Positions 1 through 7,581 of a stretch of 64,000 nt of DNA are shown piece after piece (the stretch's first letter is position 1; each line of letters begins with the position of its first letter). The notes beneath the pieces were generated by a model, which did no database searches, was not told the DNA's origin, and saw nothing but the letters and a program-made list of their open reading frames with translations. The position numbers were made by a program, and so were the translations under genes. The DNA is from Clostridia bacterium. Its GTDB lineage: Bacteria > Bacillota > Clostridia > Oscillospirales > Butyricicoccaceae. The stretch is from contig JAJPXP010000044.1 in the NCBI GenBank assembly GCA_021205365.1, positions 1 to 64,000 on the forward strand, written 5' to 3'.

Positions 1-10
1 TTTTCACAGA

Positions 11-29
11 AGGCAGTTTAACTCTGCCT
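11..29 (-). terminator. Possible hairpin downstream of the first gene
   Basis: A short inverted repeat (AGGCAG and CTGCCT, 7-base loop) lies just past the stop of the leftmost gene. It has no clear T-run and is close to the window edge, so it is only a weak terminator candidate. Confidence 0.3.
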
Positions 30-37
30 CCCGCTGC

Positions 38-868
38 TCACATCCAGAATGTCAGCAACGCTGTGCTCTCTGGCATATGAATGCGTCCGACACTGCACGT
101 CAGTGTGACCGGAATAATGCCTGTCAGTTCCCCGCCTTGTCCACGGTGGAAACGGCACGCCTCCAGCGGAATCTGTATCCGGCCATCCTCCAATGTCGCT
201 ATCTGCAGCAGCTCATCCAGTTCATATTTCAGTGTTTCCAGATGTCCACACATCAACTGCCCATCCACGCGGGAATTGGCGTTCATTTCCCGTATGGTCA
301 GCTCCAGATACTCCCGGCCCTCACTGCGCACAACATATGCCCGCTTGTCAAAGCCATGGTTTGCCATGGAAAAAGCATTTCGACGTGTGCCGTTGATCCG
401 GTACAGCTTGAACTGCACGCGGCAGCTGCCATTCTGCAATATCTCTTCCCAAAAGCCCTCTGAAAGCCATGTGCGCCGCTTTGCCGTCTGCTTTTGCTGT
501 GCCCGCGCATGGCTATGTATCATCGCCTGCAAGGTGTGCTGCTCTGTGCTTTCCACCAGTGTCCGTACATTCTCTGCAAGCTCCTGCTCCGGTACTCCAA
601 TGTCACGCAAATATTGTTCCAACTCCTTGATGAGCGTAAGATATCCATGCAGCCATGTGCGTCCATATTCCGTAAAAGCATAGTCCCCGGTCAAAATCCC
701 GCTTTCTACACAGCTTTTCATATATTTACTTACAGCAACATGTGATACGTTGCAGCGCTCCGCAATCAGGCTGATAAATCCCCGGCTTACCTCCAACTGT
801 TCCAGCTCACGCAAATATTGCAGTTGGAGCAACGTCGGCGGAGTCTTTCTCTTCTGGTTTGACTCCAT
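38..868 (-). CDS. DtxR-like winged-helix protein (second paralog)
   Basis: A 276-residue protein. Its N-terminal third reads as a DtxR/MarR-type winged helix (residues about 10-75: helix-turn-helix, then a wing ending in TEYGRTW). A helical segment resembling the DtxR dimerisation region follows. The C-terminal half is unrecognised. I chose the ATG at 868 because AGGAGGGG lies 8 bases upstream; a longer ATG start at 898 would overlap both that site and the previous gene. It is a diverged paralog of the next gene upstream. The metal-ligand cluster C-x2-E-H seen there is not conserved here, so metal sensing is doubtful. It is last in a sortase B operon. The DNA-binding role is inferred from fold only. 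Confidence 0.6.
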   Translation of the reverse strand: MESNQKRKTPPTLLQLQYLRELEQLEVSRGFISLIAERCNVSHVAVSKYMKSCVESGILTGDYAFTEYGRTWLHGYLTLIKELEQYLRDIGVPEQELAENVRTLVESTEQHTLQAMIHSHARAQQKQTAKRRTWLSEGFWEEILQNGSCRVQFKLYRINGTRRNAFSMANHGFDKRAYVVRSEGREYLELTIREMNANSRVDGQLMCGHLETLKYELDELLQIATLEDGRIQIPLEACRFHRGQGGELTGIIPVTLTCSVGRIHMPESTALLTFWM

Positions 869-884
869 TTTTTTGCTCCCCTCC

Positions 885-1706
885 TTATATATGTACATTC
901 AGCTCGCGGCATTGCGATGCTTTGGGCCTGTGCTTCCGTCCAGCCAGCGCAACAATGGCTGTGCCATCCATCACAGGAGTACCTGTACTGATGGTAAATG
1001 TAAATGCATCGGTTGGAATGCGCCAGCCTTTTTTCTCTTCGTCCGCCAGAGTCCACTCCTGTTTTTCCAGATACCACAGCGCTTCCGCCGTTTCCTTCTG
1101 CCTGCGAATGTGGAACCAGCTCCTTCGGTCATTAACCTCCAGCGTCGTTTCATCCTCCAACAGGTCAAATTCTTCTGCCAGAACCCGCGGCGAACGCTTG
1201 TCCATACAGTACAAGCCGATACATACCGGATAGCTGCCCAGCTCATACATCGCACGCAAATCGAAATTTTCTATAATCCGGTCATATACATCGCCATACT
1301 TCAGAAAATCACTGATTCCACGTATGCCCTGCGCATTCATAACATGTTCCATTCTGCAGGCACTTTCCTGTGCTTCCTGCAAGCCCATGCCACTGACCAA
1401 CTGCAAAAATTGTGTCAGGTACTGATGACGCGACATGCATTCCGCCCCCTGCACCCTTCCAAAATCCGTCAGCTCCAATGTGCCTGACCGCAATGCCTCC
1501 ACCAGATACCCGTGCTGCTGCATCCGCCGCAACAGCATACTCAGTTCCCGCCGCTTGATCTTTAAATCAACAATAATATCCGCTACCAGCATGGATTTGC
1601 CTGTCCGCCAGCGTTCATACAACGCTTCCAAAAGATCTTCTTCTTTTTCCTCATTATTCCGCGGGACATTCTGTCCAATTTGTCCAACAAAATGATCCTT
1701 TTCCAT
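885..1706 (-). CDS. DtxR-like metal-responsive regulator (first paralog)
   Basis: A 273-residue protein with an N-terminal winged helix (about residues 20-85) followed by a DtxR-type dimerisation region. This region contains SACRMEHVM, matching the C-x2-E-H metal-ligand motif of DtxR/IdeR iron repressors. The C-terminal about 150 residues are not the usual FeoA/SH3 domain and I do not recognise them. The start at 1706 is set by GGAGG 8 bases upstream; the open frame extends further without a ribosome site. The stop overlaps the ribosome binding site of the following paralog, so the two are translationally close. Its place behind sortase B suggests control of a surface or metal-related locus, which is an inference. 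Confidence 0.62.
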   Translation of the reverse strand: MEKDHFVGQIGQNVPRNNEEKEEDLLEALYERWRTGKSMLVADIIVDLKIKRRELSMLLRRMQQHGYLVEALRSGTLELTDFGRVQGAECMSRHQYLTQFLQLVSGMGLQEAQESACRMEHVMNAQGIRGISDFLKYGDVYDRIIENFDLRAMYELGSYPVCIGLYCMDKRSPRVLAEEFDLLEDETTLEVNDRRSWFHIRRQKETAEALWYLEKQEWTLADEEKKGWRIPTDAFTFTISTGTPVMDGTAIVALAGRKHRPKASQCRELNVHI

Positions 1707-1756
1707 ATATGTGCCTCCTCTCGAAATAAACCATATCGTACTCATGATGCATTATC

Positions 1757-2545
1757 CTAACTGTTTTCTGTCACCTTTTGTTCATCTATACATACTGCAT
1801 GAACCGCAAAACGTTCCCTGTTTCCCGTTCCATTGCAGGTAGATAAGGTCAACACATGATCCTGCTGATTCAGCTTTACATTGGTATCAACGATGGAAGC
1901 TGCCAGCAGCTCAGATAAAAATTTCTGGTATTCCCCGCCCGGCTGGAAGCCAATCTGGTATACCGGTCCCCCATTGACTGCATCTTCAAATGAAAAAATC
2001 TGATATCGATAGGCTGCATCCTCCGTATACAGCGTGAAAAATTGATGTTCATCATAAAAACCCGCCTCCTTGTACCGCTTCAGATCGCCAAACATCGTAC
2101 CGTCCCGCATATTATGTCCATATAAAATCGCATAATAATCGGAAAAATCCGGTTTATTCAGTTTTTCTAAAAAAATACATCCGGCATCACTATATTCTCC
2201 ATTGATATCTTTTTTCAAATAATGGGAATTATCGCCGGAATACAGCACTGGATAATTAATGTTAACTGCTTCCGGATCATCAAAACGTATCCATGCCACT
2301 ACATCCGGGTTTTGCTGCTTCAAATCTTCAAAAGCAACGTGCACTGCTTTTGACCACCAGTCCTTTTCCTGGGGATCACTGTCCTCTACAGTCACAGTAT
2401 CCTCCGCCAGCTGCCGGTATGCCTCTGCCGACTTCCAGTGAGACATCCAGTCCGGTATCAGATGATATAACGCCGCTGCTATGCCGAGCAACGCCGCTAT
2501 GAATAACAGCCGCCGCAATAATGCCCCGCCTTTCTTTTGTTTCAA
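1757..2545 (-). CDS. srtB: Class B sortase
   Basis: A 262-residue membrane-anchored transpeptidase that would attach sorting-signal proteins to peptidoglycan outside the cell. An N-terminal membrane segment spans residues about 11-30. The catalytic triad is visible as His144 in YGHNM, Cys237 in TLSTC and Arg245 in RERFAV. The insertion before the catalytic Cys is typical of class B. The start is TTG at 2545, with AAGGAGG about 9 bases upstream; no in-frame ATG fits. It is first in an operon with two DtxR-like genes, about 250 bases downstream of a strong promoter. SrtB enzymes often serve haem or pilus proteins, but no substrate with a sorting motif is in this window, so the target is unknown. 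Confidence 0.88.
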   Translation of the reverse strand: MKQKKGGALLRRLLFIAALLGIAAALYHLIPDWMSHWKSAEAYRQLAEDTVTVEDSDPQEKDWWSKAVHVAFEDLKQQNPDVVAWIRFDDPEAVNINYPVLYSGDNSHYLKKDINGEYSDAGCIFLEKLNKPDFSDYYAILYGHNMRDGTMFGDLKRYKEAGFYDEHQFFTLYTEDAAYRYQIFSFEDAVNGGPVYQIGFQPGGEYQKFLSELLAASIVDTNVKLNQQDHVLTLSTCNGTGNRERFAVHAVCIDEQKVTENS

Positions 2546-2649
2546 CTAATACATCCTCCTTTCTCAGTCAAGTGATATTGTGCCAATACTACCCCATCTC
2601 CGGCGTCAGCCCAATCTTCTGTTTATGAATAAAGCAGACTCGCATATTA

Positions 2650-2663
2650 TTAGCAAAAGCTAA
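2650..2663. promoter_or_regulatory. Dyad in the sortase leader, candidate DtxR-like site
   Basis: TTAGC-AAAA-GCTAA is a perfect dyad about 100 bases upstream of the sortase start, flanked by further TTA/TAA steps. It loosely resembles DtxR-family boxes, and two DtxR-like genes sit in the same operon. It lies downstream of the likely transcription start, so it could be a roadblock operator or an RNA hairpin. A second hairpin (ATGCTGCTT/AAGCAGCAT, 2680-2701) follows it. Confidence 0.35.
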
Positions 2664-2679
2664 CTTAATTGTTCAAATA

Positions 2680-2701
2680 ATGCTGCTTCCAAAAGCAGCA
2701 T
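2680..2701. repeat. Hairpin in the sortase leader
   Basis: Nine-base perfect arms ATGCTGCTT and AAGCAGCAT with a 4-base loop, located in the transcribed leader of the sortase operon. No T-run follows on either strand, so it is more likely an RNA structural element than a terminator. Confidence 0.4.
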
Positions 2702-2796
2702 TCCGATCCATACTCAAAATATCAAGCCTCACAACACTACATACCGACACAAGTCCTGCTATTTTCCCAATAATGCGTAATGCTTGATTTTTTCAG

Positions 2797-2825
2797 ATTG
2801 TATCATAAATCAGGTACACTGTCAA
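2797..2825 (-). promoter_or_regulatory. Sigma-A promoter of the sortase operon
   Basis: On the minus strand TTGACA and TACAAT are separated by exactly 17 bases. The promoter points toward sortase B and gives a leader of about 250 bases. Apart from this promoter, the dyad, one hairpin and the terminator of the next operon, the 418-base gap 2546-2963 shows no gene. Confidence 0.75.
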
Positions 2826-2848
2826 ATAAGCCAGTACGAATGCCAGGA

Positions 2849-2889
2849 AGGAAAAATCACCGTTTCTCTGTAATCAGAGTACGGTGATT
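2849..2889 (-). terminator. Rho-independent terminator of the TPR/DUF4037/DUF4125 operon
   Basis: Nine-base arms AATCACCGT and ACGGTGATT enclose an inner CTCTG/CAGAG stem. The T-run TTTTTCC follows on the minus strand. It ends transcription coming from the DUF4125 gene. Confidence 0.8.
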
Positions 2890-2963
2890 CAAGCCAATTC
2901 TACATTATATAGCCATCACTTTTCCGGTGCGCTGTCCTAGGTTATTGCACAATACAGCCGAAT

Positions 2964-3566
2964 CTACTGTTGAGATGATTCTGCATGCTCTAAAGAGGAA
3001 AAGCCATAGAATCGAACTGTATTTTCCATAACTTCAAGCATGAGATTTCTGCCGTCATCCAGCAGCTCCTGAACAAACGCCTGATAAATGCGAAGTGTCG
3101 CATCAGAATAAATCGACAGTTCTCCGCGCAGATAGGTCTCGTAGGAAGTCTCATATGGGCCGTCTTCGCTGGTATAGATCCTACGGTTTCCCAGAGCAAG
3201 CCTGGGATATTGTTCCACATATATCTCCATCCATCGGATCTGGAGCGGAATGATAGACTCCACCAAACGCTGATGGGATTCGGACAGCATGGGCAGCATA
3301 TCCGCAAGCGAAGCATAGCTTTCCGGTGCGGTAGATTCCATCATGCGGGCATATTTTTCAGTCATGAGGTTACGTTCCGCTTTCTTTGCACAGACAAGAT
3401 CCTGCCAGTAACTCTTGAGAAGCTGTTCAGGCCATGTCATAAACTGGCTTCGGCGCATGATGTCAAAAGCAGCAGGGTCCTGCTGGCAAGGAGCTTGCCC
3501 GTCTTCATTTGCGACAGCGCTAAACTGCTCCCACTCCAGCGTAAGAATTTCATCAATTAGAGACAT
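2964..3566 (-). CDS. DUF4125 family protein
   Basis: A 200-residue, soluble, acidic, helix-rich protein with many Trp, Met and Tyr residues and no membrane segment or signal peptide. It matches my memory of the DUF4125 family, which has no assigned function. It is the last of three genes (TPR, DUF4037, DUF4125) read in the same direction, 29 bases after the DUF4037 stop. A strong terminator follows. Some proteins carry DUF4037 and DUF4125 in one chain, which supports a joint function. The sequence shows no catalytic motif, and I assign no activity. Confidence 0.7.
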   Translation of the reverse strand: MSLIDEILTLEWEQFSAVANEDGQAPCQQDPAAFDIMRRSQFMTWPEQLLKSYWQDLVCAKKAERNLMTEKYARMMESTAPESYASLADMLPMLSESHQRLVESIIPLQIRWMEIYVEQYPRLALGNRRIYTSEDGPYETSYETYLRGELSIYSDATLRIYQAFVQELLDDGRNLMLEVMENTVRFYGFSSLEHAESSQQ

Positions 3567-3595
3567 AACAATCGTTCCTTTCCCCTAGCAGCATA

Positions 3596-4495
3596 TTATA
3601 ACGCATTGTTGCATTTCATGGTAATGTCATCCATATGGTTTAGAAGAAAATCGTCATCTGAATCGGTAATCCCCTGTCTCTTCAGTTCGAATAAAAATTG
3701 CATACAGATATCCTCCACCATATCACAGCAGCAGGGATCTTTATAACTTGTTTGCATTAGGCTGAGCAAAACAGGTTTTACCTGCGGAAGGATTACAAAA
3801 TCATCCATTCCCCGCAGCATCCATTTATAAAATGGCATATATTTTCTATTCAGCAAATATGTCAAGGTTATGGCAGATTTTATAAACTCCGAAACGCAGA
3901 GGTATGCTGTATCGAACGCTCTTCGCTTGAGTGAACGTGGAAGGTTATACTGTCCAGCCTGTGATAACATAGCAATCGCCGAAGCAATCTTTTGCAGACG
4001 AATACTTTCCGGATAATAGCGTAAGAATCCATCTCGCACACGGGTAAATTCTCCCAGTGGATCGGAAAAAATCTCCCCGTTGGTCACTGCAGCTAACATA
4101 TGCTCATTGAGATACAGCCACGGTGCTTCTTCCTCTGGTGCATGAGGGACACCAACCAGGGAGGTAAAGAATGCACTGATCTCCAGTACGCCTACACGAT
4201 TTCCGGCCAACGGGGTGACGAGCCGTGGTGTGAAACCCGCGAACATCTTAGGGAGGTGCATATATTTTTCTGCCAGCGCTTCCCCAATGTCCGCATAGTC
4301 CTGGGAAGTCAGCCATAGACAGAAGGACGGACCGAAATCATGGTCGCGGGAAACCTCATCATCGAAACCAAAGCATTCCGAACCTTCTCCTACCAGACCG
4401 ACAGCAATTCGGTCTGCATATGCTGGGAAAAAACGAGTGATCATTTCCTTACCATAAGCCTCATAATATTTCCGGGACAGTTCCAGGCCTTTCAT
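3596..4495 (-). CDS. DUF4037 nucleotidyltransferase-like protein
   Basis: A 299-residue protein with a nucleotidyltransferase-like core near the N-terminus: GEGS at residues 36-39 and Asp-rich DD (45-46) and DHD (51-53). This matches the G-S...D-x-D layout of the NTase fold. The rest is helical. I chose the ATG at 4495 because AGGAGG lies 9 bases upstream; another ATG at 4501 is too close to it, and the longer frame upstream has no ribosome site. The start overlaps the end of the TPR gene by 35 bases, which suggests coupled translation. The substrate is unknown. It could modify a small molecule or a protein partner, and the TPR neighbour may supply binding. Confidence 0.75.
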   Translation of the reverse strand: MKGLELSRKYYEAYGKEMITRFFPAYADRIAVGLVGEGSECFGFDDEVSRDHDFGPSFCLWLTSQDYADIGEALAEKYMHLPKMFAGFTPRLVTPLAGNRVGVLEISAFFTSLVGVPHAPEEEAPWLYLNEHMLAAVTNGEIFSDPLGEFTRVRDGFLRYYPESIRLQKIASAIAMLSQAGQYNLPRSLKRRAFDTAYLCVSEFIKSAITLTYLLNRKYMPFYKWMLRGMDDFVILPQVKPVLLSLMQTSYKDPCCCDMVEDICMQFLFELKRQGITDSDDDFLLNHMDDITMKCNNAL

Positions 4496-5309
4496 CTGCA
4501 TCTCCCTCCTCTTTTTTCTGTCTTTTCGCCAGCACAAGATTTTGCAATGTAGTCTGATAATAGTCGTTCTCCCCGTAGGCTTTCTTAATCTCTTCCAGAG
4601 CCTTTTCATAATACTGTATTGACTGATCATAGTCGTGATACAAAAAATAGAGCTGCGCGGCAGCAGCAAGTGCTGCAGAATAATGTGGATCCCGATACAG
4701 TATATCAGTTTCAAAAAGTTCAACCGAGCGTAAGATGCTTGTCTCTGCCTCGTCGAAACGTTCTGCCTTTAACTGCATCAGTCCCAGATTGGTTAAGGTT
4801 GTTGCTCGCTCAACAGGCAATGTATCATTTTCCCGTATTAAATCATAAGCAGTCTGCACCTGCTGCAAAGCATTTTTGGTGTCACCCATATCCTGATACA
4901 ACAGGCTTAGATTGTTGTGCAGCCCCGCTATACGGACATCCCCCGGTGGCAAACAGTACTGATAGATGGCTAACACATCCTCGTACATCGTTCGGGCCTC
5001 ATCATAGCGTCCAGCGGCGCGATATGCGGTTGCAATATTGAGCAGCGTGGTGCCATGGTGCTCTGTCTTTTGTAAACAGAGCACCTCAATCAGTTGCAAT
5101 GCGATATCGGCATATTCTGCACACCGCTCATATTGACTTTTGACACGGTAATAGCCGATCAATTCATTAGCAATCGATAGCATGGCATCACAATCCTGAC
5201 ATCCCTGTGCTGCAGAAAAGCCATTCAGCAAATATGGCTCAATTTCAGCAATCCGGTTCTCAGTATACAATCTGTCAGCTTCAAGAAAAAATGCGTTGAG
5301 ATCAAACAT
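4461..5309 (-). CDS. Tetratricopeptide repeat protein
   Basis: A 282-residue soluble protein made almost entirely of TPR helices. About six repeats can be followed from residue 45 to 265, with typical A-x2-Y and G-x-Y-x2-A positions such as AAGRYDEA and YDQSIQYYEKAL. TPR proteins act as protein-binding scaffolds. It is the first gene of the TPR/DUF4037/DUF4125 set, and its end overlaps the next gene, so the three probably act together. AAAGGA precedes the ATG. No DNA-binding domain, signal peptide or enzymatic motif is visible. Confidence 0.85.
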   Translation of the reverse strand: MFDLNAFFLEADRLYTENRIAEIEPYLLNGFSAAQGCQDCDAMLSIANELIGYYRVKSQYERCAEYADIALQLIEVLCLQKTEHHGTTLLNIATAYRAAGRYDEARTMYEDVLAIYQYCLPPGDVRIAGLHNNLSLLYQDMGDTKNALQQVQTAYDLIRENDTLPVERATTLTNLGLMQLKAERFDEAETSILRSVELFETDILYRDPHYSAALAAAAQLYFLYHDYDQSIQYYEKALEEIKKAYGENDYYQTTLQNLVLAKRQKKEEGDADERPGTVPEIL

Positions 5310-5397
5310 AGATTTCAGTCCTTTATCTGCAAACGATTTCGTTTTACCATACTATTAGTACGTTTTCTCTCGTATTCCCCCACTAAAATGTCTCTAA

Positions 5398-6165
5398 TCA
5401 GCGGCACACATACCCGCCATCCACAATCAAATCTGCGCCTGTTGTGTAACCTGATGCAAGGCTTGCCAAGTAAATTACTGCTCCTACCAGTTCTTCAGGC
5501 GTGCCCATCCGTCCCATTGGAATCAGCGGCATCCAAGTATTTTTCAGTTCATCGGGAGTATCAACTGACATTGCTGTTGCAGTATAGCCGGGACTAATAG
5601 AATTGACACGTACATTATACTGCGCCCATTCCACAGCCAGTGAGCGGGTCAGATGTAAGACACCAGCCTTTGACGCATTATACGAGCATTGCCATTGCGG
5701 TACATTGACAATGGACCCGGACATGGATGCATTATTAATAATACTTCCATGGATACCATTTTGAATCATAATGCGTCCAGCTGCACGACACACATTGTAA
5801 ACACCATTTAGATTGACATCCAACACCTGCCGCCATTCTTCCGTAGTGGCCTCCAGCGTTGGCTTATGTATGCAAATACCTGCATTGTTAAACACAATAT
5901 CAATTGTGCGCGACCGTCGAAAAATCTCATCAAATGCACGTTCTACTGCGGCTTCATTTGTTACATCAGCAGCAATATGATACGCCTTGCCGCCGACTTT
6001 TTTAATCTGCACCAATGTTTCATCTGGCTGTGTACGGCACAATATTACCACCTCAGCTCCGGCTTTCGCCAGACCAACTGACACTGCCTGTCCAATGCCG
6101 CGGCTGCCTCCAGTCACTACAGCAACTTTTCCATCAAGGCCGAAAAGTTCGGAAATATAACTCAC
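5398..6165 (-). CDS. SDR-family NAD(P)-dependent oxidoreductase
   Basis: A 255-residue classical short-chain dehydrogenase. TGGSRGIG (residues 18-25) is the cofactor loop, NNAG (93-96) the structural motif, and Tyr162/Lys166 in YNASK with Ser147 or Ser149 form the catalytic set. The C-terminal LIVDGGY fits sugar/polyol-type SDRs such as sorbose reductase or gluconate 5-dehydrogenase relatives. Cys44 and Arg45 in the cofactor pocket hint at NADP(H), an uncertain reading. The start is GTG at 6165 with AGGAGGGTGAT upstream. It has its own consensus promoter overlapped by a 30-base palindrome, so it is probably substrate-induced. The actual substrate cannot be told. Confidence 0.85.
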   Translation of the reverse strand: MSYISELFGLDGKVAVVTGGSRGIGQAVSVGLAKAGAEVVILCRTQPDETLVQIKKVGGKAYHIAADVTNEAAVERAFDEIFRRSRTIDIVFNNAGICIHKPTLEATTEEWRQVLDVNLNGVYNVCRAAGRIMIQNGIHGSIINNASMSGSIVNVPQWQCSYNASKAGVLHLTRSLAVEWAQYNVRVNSISPGYTATAMSVDTPDELKNTWMPLIPMGRMGTPEELVGAVIYLASLASGYTTGADLIVDGGYVCR

Positions 6166-6240
6166 CTAAATCACCCTCCTGCAAATTTAGTGCACATATA
6201 CATATATCTGCGCATGTGTTTCTCAATATTGGTTAATATC

Positions 6241-6269
6241 ATTATATCCACAATTAAATGTAATGTCAA
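6241..6269 (-). promoter_or_regulatory. Perfect consensus promoter of the SDR gene
   Basis: On the minus strand TTGACA and TATAAT are separated by 17 bases, a full sigma-A consensus. The -35 box is one end of the palindrome at 6264-6293, so a bound repressor would block RNA polymerase. Confidence 0.85.
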
Positions 6270-6293
6270 TATATTGTATACAATATATTGACA
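6264..6293. promoter_or_regulatory. 30-base perfect palindromic operator
   Basis: A perfect 30-base palindrome: the half site TGTCAATATATTGTA is followed by its exact complement. The centre TTGTATACAA resembles GntR/FadR-type operators (GT...AC core). It overlaps the -35 box of the SDR promoter. No GntR gene is in the window; the adjacent AraC-type regulator is another candidate. Confidence 0.75.
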
Positions 6294-6446
6294 GTGTGGA
6301 CAATAGTATATTCCCCATGTGTCATTTTTTCGAGATTCATGCAGGATGAAATAGTCGTGAGCCACGCCGTTCAGCATAAAATGCTATTTGTTATAGTAAC
6401 AGGAAATTTTGCCCACCACATCTTCGTTATATGTACTCAGCCGTAT

Positions 6447-7277
6447 CTATTTATTTTTCCAGTAATCCCGATATTGTTGTGGGGGCATGCCAACAATTTT
6501 TCGAAAAGTATTATGAAAATTACTAACGCTGTTATAGCCAACCTTCATTGCAATCTCTGTAACGGGCATATCTGTCATCAGCAGCCACGACTGCGCTTCT
6601 CCCATACGTCGGCGCACCAAATACTGCTTTGGCGGATATCCAACCGTATTCCGAAATACCCGTGAAAGATAATATGGAGCTAAATGCATTTCCTCTGCAA
6701 TATCTTCCAGCTGAATATCCTCCAAGTAATGCTCATCAATATATTTCTGTACCAAATGTCCCAGTTGGAAAGCTTTATTCTCTTCTGGAAGTGGTTCCTT
6801 CATCGCTTCCTGCCGTACCAACAGAAGCAGTGCACAGGTCAGATGGTACTGAATTTCTTCATCCGTCACAGTCATCAATGTAACCATCAATGCTTCAATT
6901 TCTTGAAAATGTGGTGAATTTATAATAATGGGAGAGCATTTATCTGGTAGGAGCGTATTATCTGCTTGCCCCGGAATGGCAATATTGGAAACTGCACAGC
7001 TGATAATCTGCATCCCCTCAAACTGGTCAGCACATTCATCATGGGGCACACCAGCGTTATAAATCAGGATATTTCCGGCATGAGTGGAGTATGCCTTTCC
7101 ATCAATGGTATGTACACCGTTGCCACTGCGAATCAAAATAATTTCAATACGGTCATCATGCACATGCAGTGCACGAAGCATCTTTGTATGCACCGGGTCT
7201 TCCATATTGACAGAGATCAGCTTTGGTTTTCTCCAGAATATGCTTTTGATCTCCTCGTAGTTCGGCTCAAGCAGCAT
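6447..7277 (-). CDS. AraC-family transcriptional regulator with cupin sensor
   Basis: A 276-residue regulator. The N-terminal about 150 residues form an AraC-type cupin (HVHDDRIEIILI, then GNILIYNAGVPHD). The C-terminal about 100 residues hold the double helix-turn-helix, including AEEMHLAPYYLSRVFRN and the signature ending VSNFHNTFRKIVGMPPQQYR. The ATG at 7277 is used because AGGAGG is 7 bases upstream; the ATG at 7283 is only one base from that site. An extended -10 (TGATATAAT) sits near 7311-7319. It is divergent from the acyl-CoA dehydrogenase fusion and 280 bases upstream of the SDR, so either or both are likely targets. Confidence 0.85.
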   Translation of the reverse strand: MLLEPNYEEIKSIFWRKPKLISVNMEDPVHTKMLRALHVHDDRIEIILIRSGNGVHTIDGKAYSTHAGNILIYNAGVPHDECADQFEGMQIISCAVSNIAIPGQADNTLLPDKCSPIIINSPHFQEIEALMVTLMTVTDEEIQYHLTCALLLLVRQEAMKEPLPEENKAFQLGHLVQKYIDEHYLEDIQLEDIAEEMHLAPYYLSRVFRNTVGYPPKQYLVRRRMGEAQSWLLMTDMPVTEIAMKVGYNSVSNFHNTFRKIVGMPPQQYRDYWKNK

Positions 7278-7451
7278 GTGCATTCCTCCTTTTTGGATGT
7301 ATGTATTTTTATTATATCATGCCTTGCTGTGTTTCTCCATGATTGATTGTGGAGTAAATCAGGCTTGCTACAGTCTTGCTGCTCGGAATAACGATAGATT
7401 ACTCAAAAGCTTAATTTTTTCGTGGTATTTCATAATTTTTTTCATTTTTTA

Positions 7452-7513
7452 TTTATATTTTTATGAAAAATATAAAAAATTAATTGACAGGATCTATATA
7501 AATATGGCATAAT
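7452..7513 (+). promoter_or_regulatory. Promoter of the fusion/flavodiiron operon with upstream inverted repeat
   Basis: TTGACA (7484-7489) and extended -10 TGGCATAAT (7505-7513) are spaced 18 bases. Immediately upstream is a perfect AT-rich inverted repeat, TTTATATTTTT and AAAAATATAAA around ATG (7452-7476), in a position suited to an activator or UP element. The gap 7278-7581 holds only these signals and the divergent AraC promoter. Confidence 0.7.
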
Positions 7514-7581
7514 AAATTTAATTAAAAATGATAACTTATATCACATCGAAGACATTGAAAATTAAAAAAGGAGGTATTCCC

